Source: Lepus europaeus
Taxonomy: Eukaryota; Chordata; Mammalia; Lagomorpha; Leporidae
Direction of reading: 5' to 3'
DNA: 64,000 nt
Assembly (NCBI RefSeq): GCF_033115175.1
Contig: NC_084845.1
Location: 2,482,501-2,546,500 of the forward strand
The notes below the pieces were generated by a model. That model searched no databases. It saw only the letters and a program-made list of their open reading frames with translations, and was not told the origin of the DNA. Shown one piece after another: positions 30,516 through 41,810 of the stretch. How positions within the stretch are numbered: the first letter of the stretch is position 1; the number at the start of each line of letters is the position of its first letter. The translations under genes and the position numbers were made by a program.

Positions 30516-30770
30516 TGTTTTATTTATTTGAGAGGCAGAACAAGAGAGAGCTCCCATCCACTCCCCCAAATACCAACGGGAGCCAGGGTGAAGCCAGGAG
30601 CCAGGAGCTCAACCTAGGTCTTCTGTGAGGGTGGTAGGGACCCAAGTACCTGAGCCATCAACAGCTGCAGGCTGCAGGCTGCGTTAGCAAGAAGCTGGGA
30701 TCAGAAGCAGGGCAGGACTTGCACTGGAATCTACGCACATGGTTAGGGCTGTGTGTGTCCCAAGCAGCAC
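30515..30770 (-). repeat. old SINE, reverse
   Basis: TTATTTATTTGAGAGGCAGAACAAGAG ... GAAGCCAGGAGCCAGGAGCTCAACC ... GGGACCCAAGTACCTGAGCCATCA ... GTGTGTCCCAAGCAGCAC. Confidence 0.78.
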
Positions 30771-30772
30771 AT

Positions 30773-31075
30773 TTTTTTAAAGGAGATGTTGATTTGAAAG
30801 TCAGAGTTCCAGAGAGAGGGGGAAAGCCAGAAAGATCCGCTGGTTCACTCCAGATGGCTGTGACGGCCGCAGCTGGGCCAGGAGCAGGAACTTCATCCGG
30901 GTCTCCATGTGGGTGCAGGGGCTCAAGCACTTGATCCATCTCCTAGTGCTTGCCCAGGCCATTAGCAGGGAGCTGGATCGTCTGGAACTTGAGTGGGAGC
31001 CCATGTGGGATGCTGGCATGGAAGGCAGTGGCTTTACCCCAGGCCCCAAGCAGAATCTCAACCACTGTGCCATGC
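30773..31075 (-). repeat. SINE, reverse, older
   Basis: AGATGTTGATTTGAAAGTCAGAGTTCCAGAGAG ... GGTTCACTCCAGATGGC ... CATTAGCAGGGAGCTGGATC ... CACTGTGCCATGCTC. Confidence 0.82.
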
Positions 31076-31690
31076 TCACCTCACTTGGACACAGATTTCA
31101 AAGGGCCTTTCACGTAGTATTCATTATGTCTCCATAAAGCTGGGATTTTTGTGAATGGCAACAAATGGGAAAGGAAAGAGAGAAAAAGAAGTCGTACCCA
31201 GCGGAGGAGTGTGGCTCTGTGGAGTCAGTTTTTGTCAAGAAGCCAAAGACGTGAGTGTCTTAGGAAGGACTGTGTTCAGAGTGGGCTGGTTCATATCCAA
31301 CCAGCGCTTTCATCCAGCTCAGCCTGCCTACAGCGTACTGACTCCAGGGCACCAATCGTTGTGTACAGTTACTGACACAGAATGAGTATTAGAGACATTT
31401 CAAACTTGTGTCCAGCATCTTGCAACTGCTATGTTGAAAGCTTTGCTCACACAGGATTCAGTTCCTGATGTGATGCTGGGGCCCCAGAGTAAGAGCCTGA
31501 GGCGGAGCGTGGACTTCACTGTGTGAAATGTGGGGGGAAATAACTCGGCATTGGCCATAATTAGATTGCAGTTTTGGAAGCTCCTGTGACAACCAAATGA
31601 CACACAAAGTCCATTCCAACACAGCAGTGGCACATTTGTTTTAACTTCAGAGTAAATTTTCCTGTTTTAGCATTCCAGATGTGCTGGAAG
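31076..31690. other. no recognised feature
   Basis: Unique-looking. It could be part of the older L1-like element whose ORF1 end lies at 31690-32000, but no consensus is visible. Confidence 0.35.
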
Positions 31691-32000
31691 GCGGCTGGGT
31701 TTAGACTGATTCTGACTTTTGTCAGAAACCCTCCAGGCTAGCAGAGAACAGTGAGATAGATTCCAAGTCTTCAGAGAAAAAGAACTCAACTCTCACTGAT
31801 GAATGGGGGGAGAAATAAAGGGCTTCCATAACAAACGGGATTTGAAAGAATTTGTCACCACTCCTCCAGCCTCAAGGATGTGCTACGTACAGAAACACAG
31901 AAACAGGGTCAGCACTGTGAAAGAAGCTAAAGATAGAAAATCTCCAGTAAAAGGACAAAGGAAATCCAAAGTAAACAGTAGGAACATTTATGGAAAAGCG
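31690..32000 (+). pseudogene. decayed L1/HAL1 ORF1 C-terminal fragment
   Basis: In broken plus-strand frames: SETLQASREQ near 31710, then GGEIKGFHNKRDLKEFVTTPPA (split here as GGEIKGFHNK and RDLKEFVTTPPA) and VQKHRN. These line up with GEIKTFHSKQKLKEFVATHPA and TETQKHGH of the intact ORF1 at 15290-16348. It is much older than that copy. Confidence 0.7.
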
Positions 32001-32184
32001 GCAGGGAAACTGAGCTGACTCTGGTTTCTCTTCTGTAGTTCCTTAGATTTCAGAATATCCTGTTGTTGGGGACCTAGCCACAAGTCAGGCAATCTCAAGA
32101 CATGGATGATAGTGGAACACCTTTTTCCTTCTCTTACTACATACCATTTGTGTGATGTCAGTGTCAACTCTCAATTTTTTTTTA

Positions 32185-32540
32185 TGGATTTACTTTTATT
32201 TTTATTTATTTATTTATTTTTGACAGGCAGAGTGGATAGTGAGAGAGAGACAGAGAGAAAGGTCTTCCTTTTTGCCGTTTGTTCACCCTCCAATGGCCGC
32301 CGCGGCCGGCACATCGTGCTGATCCAAAGCCAGGAGCCAGGTGCTTCTCCTGGTCTCCCACGTGGGTGCAGGGCCCAAGGACTTGGGCCATCCTCCACTG
32401 CCTTCCTGGGCCACAGCAAGAGCTGGCCTGGAAGAGGGGCACCCGGGATAGAATCCGGCGCCCCGACCGGAACTAGAACCACACTGGTGTGCCGGCACCG
32501 CAAGGCGGAGGATTAGCCTGTTAAGCCACGGCGCCGGCCT
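32185..32540 (-). repeat. CSINE
   Basis: Full-length young reverse copy, TTTATTTATTTATTTTTGACAGGCAGAG to GTTAAGCCACGGCGCCGGCC. Confidence 0.95.
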
Positions 32541-33164
32541 CAAGTCTCAGTTCTTATGTCTTTGGGCTGACTAGAAAATCAGGTGTTTAAATGAACTCTT
32601 CTCTGCTTTGGAAGCTTGGTCCATAAGTGTGTTGTTGCCACAGAAGAAAACACTTGGATTTGCATTACTTGAATACTTGAAAACAAATTGATAAGAGACT
32701 GTACGTAGTGAATTGGGTTTTTATTTCTGGATGAAATTAGAAATGAAATAAAGATTTGCACTACTGAAGGGATGAAAATGATGCCAGTGCTTATAAGCAG
32801 TGTGAGCCATTTGGTGTCTGAGGCTTCCAAATCCAAGTGTTTCTTCAAAGTCCAGATCTTCCTCCTGGAACCCTGCTCCTCTGTGCTTCATGCGTTCACT
32901 CTTACAACTGATGCTGAGGGACAGCAGGGTTCAAGCTTCGTCACCTCTGTGTTCATTAGGAATCCCATAGCTTTGCTACTTAGGGAAAAGACAGGCTCCG
33001 ACACACTCTTAGTGTCACTTCTTGTTAATATTTTACCCACGAGTGGTATTTCAGATACATTTAATCCTTTAATCCATCTAATGAAGTGCTTATAAAAGTA
33101 TACAAGCATTGCGTATTGCACTTGGACTAGTTAGTGAAGAATAAGAAACAAAAACAGTTTATTC
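32541..33164. other. no recognised feature
   Basis: AT-rich unique-looking sequence between a CSINE and an L1 3' end. The possibility that it belongs to an older LINE could not be confirmed. Confidence 0.35.
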
Positions 33165-33835
33165 AGACACTCTCTAAACAGCACTTTGACCTCAGAATCA
33201 GCTTTTAAGGCATTCGGATCTGGCTGGAAAGCCCAGGAGAGCACTTCAGGGATAGAGCCAAGACACTGTGGCAAAAAAATGTGTACATGAAGGGTCTCTG
33301 TGAATTAAGACCCCAGTGGCAAGAAGGGACCATCAAAGAAAGAGGCACTTTTCTCTGCAGGGAAGAGAGAATTTCCACTTTTCTTATGGCCCTGTCTAAA
33401 TACTCATGGAGTTTGTGGACTCAAGAGGTTTCCATAGCCTTGGTTGCTCATGCCAAGAGCCTCGGGTGGTCACTGATGTCATCAATAAGGGTGTCAACAA
33501 CAGGGGTCACTGTGCACTTACTCCCCATGTAGGACCTTTGTCCTTAATGAGTTGTACTATTGGAATTAACTATAAAATCGGTCTTCAAACAGTACTTTAT
33601 ACTTTGTGTGTCTGTGTGGGGGTGCAAATTGTTGAAATTTTTACTTAGTATAGAGTTGGTCTCCTGTATATAAGTTACTTAAAAATGAATCTTAATGAGG
33701 AGGTGGGATGGGAGTGGGAGTGGGAGGACAGGTATGGGAGGAAGAACCATTATATTCCTAAAGCTGCACCTATGAAAATTGTATTCATTAAATCAAAGCT
33801 TTCTACAATGAAATAAAATAAAATGGGGCTGTTCG
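33165..33835 (+). mobile_element. 5'-truncated LINE-1 3' UTR
   Basis: Plus orientation. CTCAGAATCAGCTTTTAAGGCATTCGGATC, GGTTTCCATAGCCTTGG, CAACAACAGGGGTCACTGTGCACTTACTCC and the ending TATTCATTAAATCAAAG match the reverse complement of the L1 3' UTRs at 12.85 and 47 kb. This copy has a single, not duplicated, terminal segment. Confidence 0.9.
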
Positions 33836-33968
33836 TGAAGAAACTTGAAAACAGCTTCATTCATGTAACTGCTTAAGTAAAAACTACATTTTGTGTTCTA
33901 TGTGTATACACTTTTAATGGTCTGTATTTCTGTTTAAATATATATGGTGTTTAAAATAAAATAAAGAA

Positions 33969-34308
33969 TGGTGGTGCCACGGCTCACTTGGCTAATCCTC
34001 CACCTGCGGCACTGGCACCCTGGGTTCTAGTCCCAGTTGGGGTGCCAGATTTAGCCCCAGTTTCCCCTCTTCCAGTCCAGCTCTCTGCTGTGGCCCGGGA
34101 AGGCAGTGGAGGATGGTCAGGTCCTTGGGCCCTGCACCTACCTGGGAGACCAGGAAAAGCACCTGGCTCCTGGCTTCAGGTCAGCACAGTGCACCTGCCA
34201 TAGTAGCCATAGCGGAGTGAACCAACGGAAAAGGAAGACCTTTCTCTCTGTCTCTCTATCACTAACTCTACATATCAAAATAAATAAATAAATAAATAAA
34301 TAAATGAA
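33969..34308 (+). repeat. CSINE with AAAT-repeat tail
   Basis: TGGTGGTGCCACGGCTCACTTGGC to ACTCTACATATCAAAATAAATAAATAAATAAATAAATAAATG (the tail is an (AAAT)n microsatellite). Confidence 0.93.
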
Positions 34309-34892
34309 GAGAGGAGTGACCAAATAGAGCAAACCCCTGGGAAATGCTGACCGTGGATCACAGGAAGGTGAGCACGTCGGGCGTATGTCAGGGGTCCATC
34401 GGGAGCGGGTCGGGGGGTTCACGCCGTCCTTGAGTGCTGGGTGACGACAGGCCCCAACCTCAGTCGTGTGCCTGATGCTGGGTGTTTGTTTGTTAGCAAA
34501 CAGTTGTGAAGATGTTATTTTCTGCAACTTCTGAGGCTTCCGCTGTGTTCCCTCTGGACAGCTGTGGAGCTAACAAGGAGTCGGAGTTGATGAGTTTATG
34601 AATGGGATTAGCAGGCATCTGCCTGAGGCCATTCTGGGCCCACCCACCTCTCCCTTGCTCCCAGCCTTTGTCACCAATTTGCGCTGCACCCTCCATTCAG
34701 CTAAAAATGCCCTAGTTACAGAAAGGCCGAGGAAACTCGGAGCCCCGGTTCTGTCCCAGGGTAAACCCTTCACACACCCCGGGCTTGCTGGTCGATCTGG
34801 AAGGCGCCAGCTGTTCTACGACTCAGAGTCTCCCAAGTGTACCCTTTCGGCCACTTCACTGGCATGTCCCTGACAAATAGAAATCGTATCCT
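34309..34892. other. no recognised feature
   Basis: GC-moderate unique-looking sequence; open frames on both strands lack domains. Confidence 0.4.
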
Positions 34893-35200
34893 GCGGTGGG
34901 CTGTGGTGCTGCTGTGGCTAAGCTGCCTCGGGAGACCACATCCTGTTTTTGGGCTTCCGATCTTGTTGGTGGGCGCCTTGGGGGCAGCAGAAGATGGCTC
35001 AAGTGCTTGGGCTCCTGCACCCCCTTGGGATACCCAAAAAAGCTCCTGGCTCCTGGCCCAGCCCTGGCCATTGTGGCCATTTGGAGAGTGAACCAGTGGA
35101 TTGAAGATCTCTCTCTCTCTCTAACTCCGCCTTTCAAATAAAGAAATCTTAAATAAAGACTCCCTAAATAAATCTTGAATAAATAAATAAAAGACTCCCA
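34893..35200 (+). repeat. CSINE, older
   Basis: GTGGGCTGTGGTGCTGCTGTGGCTAAGCTGCC to CTCCGCCTTTCAAATAAAGAAATC, followed by repeated AATAAAT tails. Confidence 0.85.
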
Positions 35201-35479
35201 TAGCAGGGGATAATCTCATCAAGGGACTCTCAGCCAGGCCTCCTGCTGAGCCCTCCAGGGAAACCCACACTGAAGAAGACACTCCCTAAGCCTCCAATTC
35301 CCTCCAGGACAGAGTCCCGGGAACATGGGAAGAGAAGTGTATTCCCAGAACCTCCCACCCACCCAATGCATGACCCACTCACTCTAGGGTGGGGCTTGGT
35401 TCAGGAGTAGATTTTCCTGTGTCCCCTGTGGCAGAGCTACCACAATCTGCTCACTTGACAAAATCCTGAATATTGTTCG

Positions 35480-35835
35480 TCATTTGTATGCTAACTTTGG
35501 TGAAATGGCATTCTTCAAATAAATAGCAAAAATAATCCTAAAATTCACAAGGAACCATGAAACACCCAAAGTGATACAGGGAAAGAAAAAAAAATGGAGG
35601 TGTCACACTTCTGATGTCAAATTATATTACAAAGCTAAAGGGACCAAGACAGGATGGCGCTGGCCTAACCACACAGACCAGTGGAACCAAATAGACAACC
35701 CGGTAATAAACCCAAGCCTACACGCCTGGTCAGCTTAGTCTTCACAAGAGCACAGTTGGATTTCATTCTCTTGCATGTGGAAACCCAGTCTTCCCGGCGC
35801 TGTTTATCGAAGAGACGCCTTTGTGGCACCTGTTT
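35480..35835 (+). mobile_element. old LINE-1 ORF2 fragment with internal inversion
   Basis: 35480-35765 reads as L1 ORF2 on the plus strand (AAATTCACAAGGAACC, ATTATATTACAAAGCTAAAG, GAACCAAATAGACAACCCGGTAATAAACCC). 35766-35835 reads as the next part of ORF2 on the minus strand (SLF-type RLFDKQRREDWVSTCKR). The two pieces are neighbours in L1 but point in opposite directions. Confidence 0.78.
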
Positions 35836-36337
35836 GCAATCATTTGTCACATCAGATAATCCTCACAGTGAGGAGGAGTTTTAATTGCTAGTGACACTGA
35901 GATGTAGCCGAACAGCCTGAAGGTGCGTCTGCTGCCAGCCTTGCACCACAGCATCCTGATTTCAGATCTCCATCCTGGCAGCAGCTGACTGCCCGTTGGT
36001 CCCTCGGCCGTGCTGGGGCCAAAGCCTCAAGCTCTGCACAGCTCTCCCAGCCTCCTTCCCAGGCTGGACGACTGGATCCACGCAGTCATGGAGTTTGCTT
36101 CTGCTGCTGCGTGCTCAGACTGTGCGGGGGAAGCACGGCCAGCGTCCAGACGAGGGTTTCCTGCCATCAGCTCACCCCAGAGCGACCCCACCACCTCCCC
36201 GGCAGGTGCTTCCCTCCTTGCGTCCTGGCCACTAACGGGTACAGGCACTGCCTGGGATAGAGAGCACCGCGTTCCAAGTTGGGTAGGAGATGCACTCGGG
36301 TCCAGTTCATCAAACTTCCTTTTTAAAAAATTGTCAG
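35836..36337. other. no recognised feature
   Basis: GC-rich unique-looking sequence, with frames of about 115 codons on both strands and no domain. Confidence 0.4.
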
Positions 36338-36540
36338 TCAGCCATAGCGGGTAAAGCCTTGGCCTGCAGTGCTGGTATCCCATTTGGACCCGGAAGAAGC
36401 TCCTGGCTCCTGGCTTCGGATCGGCACAGCTCTGGCTGCTGTGACCATTTGGGGAGTGGAGCAGTGGATGGAAGATCTCTCTCTGTGTCTCTCCCTCTCT
36501 CTGTTGGGACTGACTCTCAAATAAATGAAGCTTTTAAGAA
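36338..36540 (+). repeat. CSINE with a large internal deletion
   Basis: GTCAGCCATAGCGGGTAAAGCC, then CATTTGGACCCGGAAGAAGCTCC: about 110 bp of the central body is missing. It ends GGGACTGACTCTCAAATAAATG. Confidence 0.85.
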
Positions 36541-36639
36541 ATGCCCTTGTACAAACCCACTTGGATGTAAAATGAACGATTTTTTTCAGCATGTACTGTG
36601 TATAACAGGAGCCCCAGGCTGCACCAATTTATGGCAGAT

Positions 36640-36760
36640 AGCCACCGTCTGCCACATACATCCCATATGGACACCGGTTCGAGCCCGGCTCTGATCCAGC
36701 TCCCTGCTAATGGCCTGGGGAAGCGGTGGAAGTGGCCCGGTGTCGGGACTGGGCCTTGAC
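36640..36760 (+). repeat. SINE fragment
   Basis: CATCCCATATGGACACCGGTTCGAGCCCGGC ... CAGCTCCCTGCTAATGGCCTGGGGAAGCGG, the 5' half of an old SINE. Confidence 0.6.
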
Positions 36761-36889
36761 TGTCTTCTCAAGTCGCTCAGGGAATCCTCTCAGCTCTGAC
36801 AGTGCCACTCCTGGCCACAGCCTCCACCTGCTCTGACCCTGTCACCTCTCACCTGGGTTACAGCACCACCTTGTGGCGTAAGGGACGAA

Positions 36890-37165
36890 TGTGCCTCCTG
36901 TGATTCCAGCATCCCACCTGGGCGCCCATTGGAGACCTGGCTACTCCTGCTGTGGCCTGGGAGGGCAGTGGAGGATGGCCCAAGTGCTTAGGCCCCTGCA
37001 GCTGCCTGGGAGACTGGAAGAAGTTCCTGGCTCCTGGCTTTGGCCTGGTCCAGTCCCAGCTGTTACGGCCATTTGGGGAGTGAACCAGCAGATGGAAGGC
37101 TTCTCTCTTTGTGTCTCCCGCTCACTGTAACTCTGCGTTTCAAATAAATAATTCTGGGGGAAAAA
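36890..37165 (+). repeat. CSINE, older
   Basis: GTGCCTCCTGTGATTCCAGCATCCCACCTGGG to CTGTAACTCTGCGTTTCAAATAAATAATTC. Confidence 0.85.
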
Positions 37166-37215
37166 AGTGGTGAATTTTGTACAACTCTGCTCCTCACCTC
37201 TACGCAAACCAGGTT

Positions 37216-37262
37216 CTTAAAAAAAGATTTATTTATTTGAAAGGCAGAGTTTTACAGTAAGG

Positions 37263-37309
<47 letters not shown>

Positions 37310-37563
37310 CTTCCATCTGCTGGTTCACTCCCCAGATGGCTACAATGGCTGGAAATCAGCTGACCCGAAGCCAAGAGGCAGAAGCTTCTGGGTCTCACAA
37401 GTGGGTGCAGGGGCCTAGGGACTTGGGCCATCTTCCACTGCTCACCCAGGCCATAGCAGAGAGCTGGATTGGAAGAGGAGCAGCTGGGACTTCAACCAGT
37501 GCCCATATGGTGTGTCGCCACTGCAGGTGGCGGCTTGGCCCACTTCACCATGGCACCAGATCC
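37216..37563 (-). repeat. CSINE with GA microsatellite
   Basis: AAAAAAGATTTATTTATTTGAAAGGCAGAGTTTTACAG, a pure (GA)n run at about 37267-37308, then the body to CACTTCACCATGGCACCAGATCC. Confidence 0.93.
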
Positions 37564-37604
37564 TAAACCAGGTTCTTAAGTTTGGAGTTGAAACTAAGGA
37601 GGGA

Positions 37605-37933
37605 CCCAGCTCTGTGGTGTAGCAGGTAAAGCCACTGCCTGCAGTGCCAGCATCCCCTAGAACGGGTGCCAGTTCTAGTCCTGGCTGCTCCTCATCCCAT
37701 CCAGCTCTCTGCTGTGGCCTGGGGGAGCAGTAGAAGATGGCCCAAGTGCTTGGGGCCCTGCACCTGCGTGGGAGACCTGGAGGCAGCTCCTGGCTTCAGC
37801 TCCTGGCTTTAGCTTCTGTGGCAGCCATTTGGGGAGTAAACCAGTGGATGAAAGTCCTCTCTCTGTCTCTCCCTCTCTCTGTAACTATGCCTCTCAAATA
37901 AATAAATAAAATCTTTATAAAAAAAAAAAAGAA
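37605..37933 (+). repeat. CSINE
   Basis: GACCCAGCTCTGTGGTGTAGCAGGTAAAGCC to CTATGCCTCTCAAATAAATAAATAAAATC and an A-tail. Confidence 0.92.
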
Positions 37934-38196
37934 ACTAGGGAGGAAGTTCTCTTTGCTTCATCTGCAATCCAATATCCTTTCCTCTTGGCCTCTGCCCTCT
38001 CTTGTTTTGCATTTGGCTGTGTGTTCTCCCTTTGTAGCTCCATCATAAGACGGCACAAAGTGGTGATGCTTCCACGAGCCAGAGTGTGGTCAGGAGCGGG
38101 GTGGGGGGGGGTGTGTGTATGAGTGAGCTCAGTGAATTTGCTCAGCTGGAGTAAAGGTATAGGTGAGTTTCCAAGAGTTAAGATTGAAGGAGAGAG

Positions 38197-38452
38197 GGGC
38201 CAAAGCTATGGCGCAGTGGGTTAACGCCCTGGCCTGAAACGCCCCCATCTCATATGGGCGCTGGTTCTAGTCCCAGCTGCTCCTCTTCCAATCCAGCTCT
38301 CTGCTATGGCCTAGGAAGGCAGGGAAGATGGCCCAAGTCCTTGGGCCCATGCACCCATGTAGAAGACCCGGAGGAAGCTGCTGGCTCCTGGCTTCAGATC
38401 AGCACAGCTCTGGCCATTGTGGTTATCTGGGGAGTGAACCAGTGGGTGGAAG

Positions 38453-38502
<50 letters not shown>

Positions 38503-38568
38503 CTCCCTCCCTCCATTCTCTGTGTAACTCTGACTTCCAAATAAATAAATCGTAAAAAAAAAAAAAAA
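38197..38568 (+). repeat. CSINE with expanded CT microsatellite
   Basis: GGGGCCAAAGCTATGGCGCAGTGGG to CTCTGACTTCCAAATAAATAAATCG. A pure (CT)n run of about 46 bp at 38454-38499 is followed by CCTT units. Confidence 0.94.
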
Positions 38569-39544
38569 AGATTGAAGGAGAAAGTGGTAGGGAGAAACGA
38601 GGCAGGCCTGGGGCCAGCACTAACAGAGACCATGGTTGTGTGCTAGGGCAGCACGTGGCCTGCGTTTGGAACATTTAGTTCACATAGGCACCACATGCCT
38701 GCCATACGGCACCCACTGTGGCAGGATTGAGTCAGAGGGCGTCCCCAATGGAGGGAATGGGAGAGGAGGAGAAGAGACATTAACGTGGTAAACTGCGAAC
38801 ATTGGGAAATGGGGGAACGTGGGGATCCTCCGCACAGCTTTCCTGTGCAGTCTGAAATTCTTCCAAACAAAAGCTTCAAGAAGGAAAAGGTCTAAGAGAA
38901 CAAGCGGGCTTGCTCTCCCTCTCCTCTCTCCGGGTGGCTGCTCCGAGGTCTGCGAACGCTCCACCCCTCCGTCTTCAGGCTGTGTTCCTGGTACCTAGCC
39001 AGAACCATGAAATAGCCCGATTCGGTACTGACAGCTCCTCCTCATGGACATCTCACCAGCTGTCCCGGGAATGCCTTTCACAGGGAAGAATTAAACCTTT
39101 AGACTGCACATCCCGCCTCTCCTGTCTCCCCGAGTCTGACACAGCCCCTTCCCGCCTGTCTTCCCCGGCCTCCACACGTCCGAGGGGTGGCGGTGAGGGT
39201 GCAGGTGCTGTTTGCCTGGGGCTTTCTCGTCGCCGGATCCGGGCTCCTGCAGGGCACGGAGCCCTCTGTTCCGAGCGTGCATGGGTCCCGGGAGCGCCGG
39301 CTGCTGTCTCCTCCAGGGCTGGTGGTGTGGACACTCAGCCCCGGGCTGAGGCTGTGCCCAGAGCCGCCCACTGCAGAGTTACTGCTTGTTTGTCCCCCTT
39401 GCAATCACCGAGCATCTTGTGGGAGACACAGAATACCTTTGAGAGATCTGCTCAAAGCCCCGAATTCCCAGAAGATGTCATGTCACCTTGTCGCCATGAG
39501 GGGGAGCCAAACTCAGGCTGAAATTAGCAGTGACTTGAGCCAGG
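38569..39544. other. no recognised gene; GC-rich stretch with CpGs at about 38.9-39.4 kb
   Basis: 38.9-39.4 kb has higher GC and more CpG than its surroundings and overlapping open frames on both strands (up to 203 codons on plus). No protein family, splice pattern or repeat was recognised. A decayed exon or a regulatory CpG cluster is possible but unsupported. Confidence 0.35.
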
Positions 39545-39620
39545 GAACTCAAGAAAAGTTCATGGGAAATGCGATTAACAGATTATTTTAGTGCAAAAAA
39601 AAAAAATTTGCAACCCACGT
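39545..39620. mobile_element. half copy of the inverted-repeat DNA element
   Basis: CAAGAAAAGTTCATGGGAAATG followed by TTTTAGTGCAAAAAAA matches one end and the centre of the element at 4122-4240. Confidence 0.45.
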
Positions 39621-40004
39621 ACACTTTTTATTCACAAAACACATGTCCCATTACGTTTTTAAAAATGCTTTGTGTATTCCAAAGTAACTAGAGGAGCGGA
39701 TGTTGAGTGTTTTCACCACACAGTAAGTGAGGAGACAGATGTCTTGCTGTGTCTCATCATGACAGGCATCAAAACAGCACGTCACAGCACGACAGGCGTC
39801 AGAACGTCACGTGGTGCCTCATCAACATGTGCACTTGTTACGTGTCAGTTAAAGACAACATGGTTAAGTGAATTCAGAAAGAAGATTACCAGGCTTCACT
39901 GATAACACTGAGCACCCAAGCCCGATACATCTTGTTGCTCCTCCACTCCCACACCTGCGGTTATGGTGCCTTCACTTGTTGCCTGAGCCAATTTGAGTTG
40001 GATT
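39621..40004. other. no recognised feature
   Basis: Contains a small internal duplication near 39765-39815 (CATCAAAACAGCACGTCAC / CGTCAGAACGTCACGTGG). Otherwise nothing assignable. Confidence 0.35.
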
Positions 40005-40140
40005 TTTTTAAAAACTGCTTTATTGAGCCATAATTGGTGCACAAAGAACACACATTTAATGCACACGCACGCACCAATACTATCGCCACACTCAAGGCAA
40101 CAGACAAGGCCAACGCGTCACAAAGTTTCCTCCTGCCTTT
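40005..40140 (-). mobile_element. probable old LINE-1 fragment
   Basis: AACTGCTTTATTGAGCCATAATTGGTGCACAAAGAAC resembles the common TTTATTGAGATATAATTCACAT block of old L1 ends. Confidence 0.5.
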
Positions 40141-40164
40141 TTCTTTTTGTTTGTATTTTTTTAT

Positions 40165-40395
40165 TTAAACCAACGTTTGGTCCAGCAGTTTAGACACCTG
40201 TGTGCTGCATGGAAGAGCCTGGGTTTATGTCCTGGCTCAGGCTCCCGACTTCAGTTTCCTGCTGCTTTAGATCCTGGGAGGCGGCCACCGTCTGGGGCTC
40301 TCACCCCCCTCACCAACATCCCTGGCACACATTGGGCATTGGCTGTGCGATGTTCCCATGTTCCCAAGCACGGCGTTGCATCATGTACTGGTCAG
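40165..40395 (+). repeat. old SINE
   Basis: AACGTTTGGTCCAGCAGTTTAGACACC ... GAAGAGCCTGGGTTTATGTCCTGGCTC ... CTTCAGTTTCCTGCTGC, a diverged lagomorph SINE. 40396-40778 shows nothing recognisable. Confidence 0.55.
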
Positions 40396-40778
40396 AGGAC
40401 ACAGGTGGCATCCCTGCACCCTGGTCCTGTAAGACCACTTGCTGGACAGAGGCCCTGATGGCCGCTGTGGTCTCCGAGCTCGCCTGGGCTCTGGGGCAGA
40501 ACTCGTTCACTGACTGTTCCACAGCTTCCATGCCATGAGCCTTCTTAGCTTCTGTTCAGGTGTGGAGGAGCCGTGTGCTCAGAGAAGCAGGGTCTCCCCC
40601 CTCGTTCAGAACACTGGGATGGAAGCCCAGGAATCCGTTGTTAAAGTTCCCTTTCAGCACAACTAACATGGAGCTAATTTAGGAACCACTGACCTGGTAG
40701 ATAGATAGCATCCCCATTACAGATCTGAAATTTCCATGTTGGACCCAGGTCTAAGTGCAGCTAGAGTGGGTAAGAGGG

Positions 40779-41083
40779 CTGGCGTTGTGGCACAGTTGGT
40801 TAAGCCACTGCTTGCAATCCTGTACTGAATTGTCTGTATGAGTTCCAGCTGCTCCACTTCCTATCCAGCTTCCTGCTAATTTGCCTGGGGAAGCAGAGGA
40901 AGATGGCCCAAGTGGTTGGGCCTCTATGCCCTCATGGGAGACCTGGATGGAGTTGCACGCTCTTGGCTTCAGCCTTGTCCAGGTAAGACATTGCAGCCAT
41001 TTGGGGGAATCAACCAGCAGATGGAAGATCTCTCTGTCTCCCCCCTGCCACCATCACTCTCTCTTTCAAAGAAATAAAGTAAA
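40779..41083 (+). repeat. old SINE
   Basis: GGCTGGCGTTGTGGCACAGTTGGTTAAGCC to CTCTCTCTTTCAAAGAAATAAAGTAAACC. Confidence 0.87.
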
Positions 41084-41094
41084 CCCTTGGGAGG

Positions 41095-41320
41095 GGGGAA
41101 AGAGTAATGAAAAGCAGCCAGACTTCCTGAATTCAAGTCCCAGCACTGCCCCCTATGAAGCACGTGACTGAAGACCTCCTGGGCTGCATTTTCTCCTCCT
41201 CTTCTTCCTCTTTCTCTTCTTCATCATCATCACCATCATCTCTGATGTCATGAGTGTTGTGAGGATCCAATGAGTTGATATCTGTAATACATCCAGAATC
41301 AGAAACAGAGTAGGTGTAGA
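41095..41320 (+). repeat. MIR interrupted by CTT/TCA-rich simple sequence
   Basis: AAGCAGCCAGACTTCCTGAATTCAAGTCCCAGCACTGCC ... GTTGTGAGGATCCAATGAGTTGATATCTGTAA is MIR. The segment 41190-41240 is (CTTCTT)n/(TCA)n. Confidence 0.75.
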
Positions 41321-41502
41321 GAAGTTTTTAAATGAAAATTAAATGAGCTAAGATGAATTAAAGAACCGGTCTGATGTTGGTGTGGCAATGGTGGTGCTGG
41401 GCCTTTTTCATTATGAGTTCTGTACCATGGTAGTTGGGCAGAGAGCTTTAACTGGGAGGGATTGTTCAAAGTTTTGATGTGACTGGAGTTTCCTTCTTTC
41501 TT

Positions 41503-41810
41503 TTTTAATTTGACAGGTAGAGTTAGACAGTGAGAGAGACAGTGAGAAAGGTCTTCTTTCCGTTGTTTCACCCCCAAATGGCCACCACGGCTGGAGCTAC
41601 GCCAATCTGAAGCCAGAAGCCAGGTGCTTCTTCCTGGTCTCCCATGCGGGTGCAGAGGCCCAAGCACTTGGGCCATCCTCCACTGCCTCCCCGGGCCACA
41701 GCAGAGAGCTGGACTGGAAGAGGAGCAACTGGGACAAGAACCTGGTGTCTATATGGGATGCCAGTGCTGTATGTGAAGGATTAACCAAGTGAGCCAAGGT
41801 GCCAGCCCAT
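41503..41810 (-). repeat. CSINE
   Basis: TTTTTTAATTTGACAGGTAGAGTTAGACAG ... CCGTTGTTTCACCCCC ... AAGTGAGCCAAGGTGCCAGCCC. Confidence 0.93.

Noticed and set aside
38910-39521. 203-codon plus frame in a GC-rich stretch
   Set aside because: Overlaps equally long minus frames, with no domain and no exon signals; kept only as an unassigned GC-rich region.
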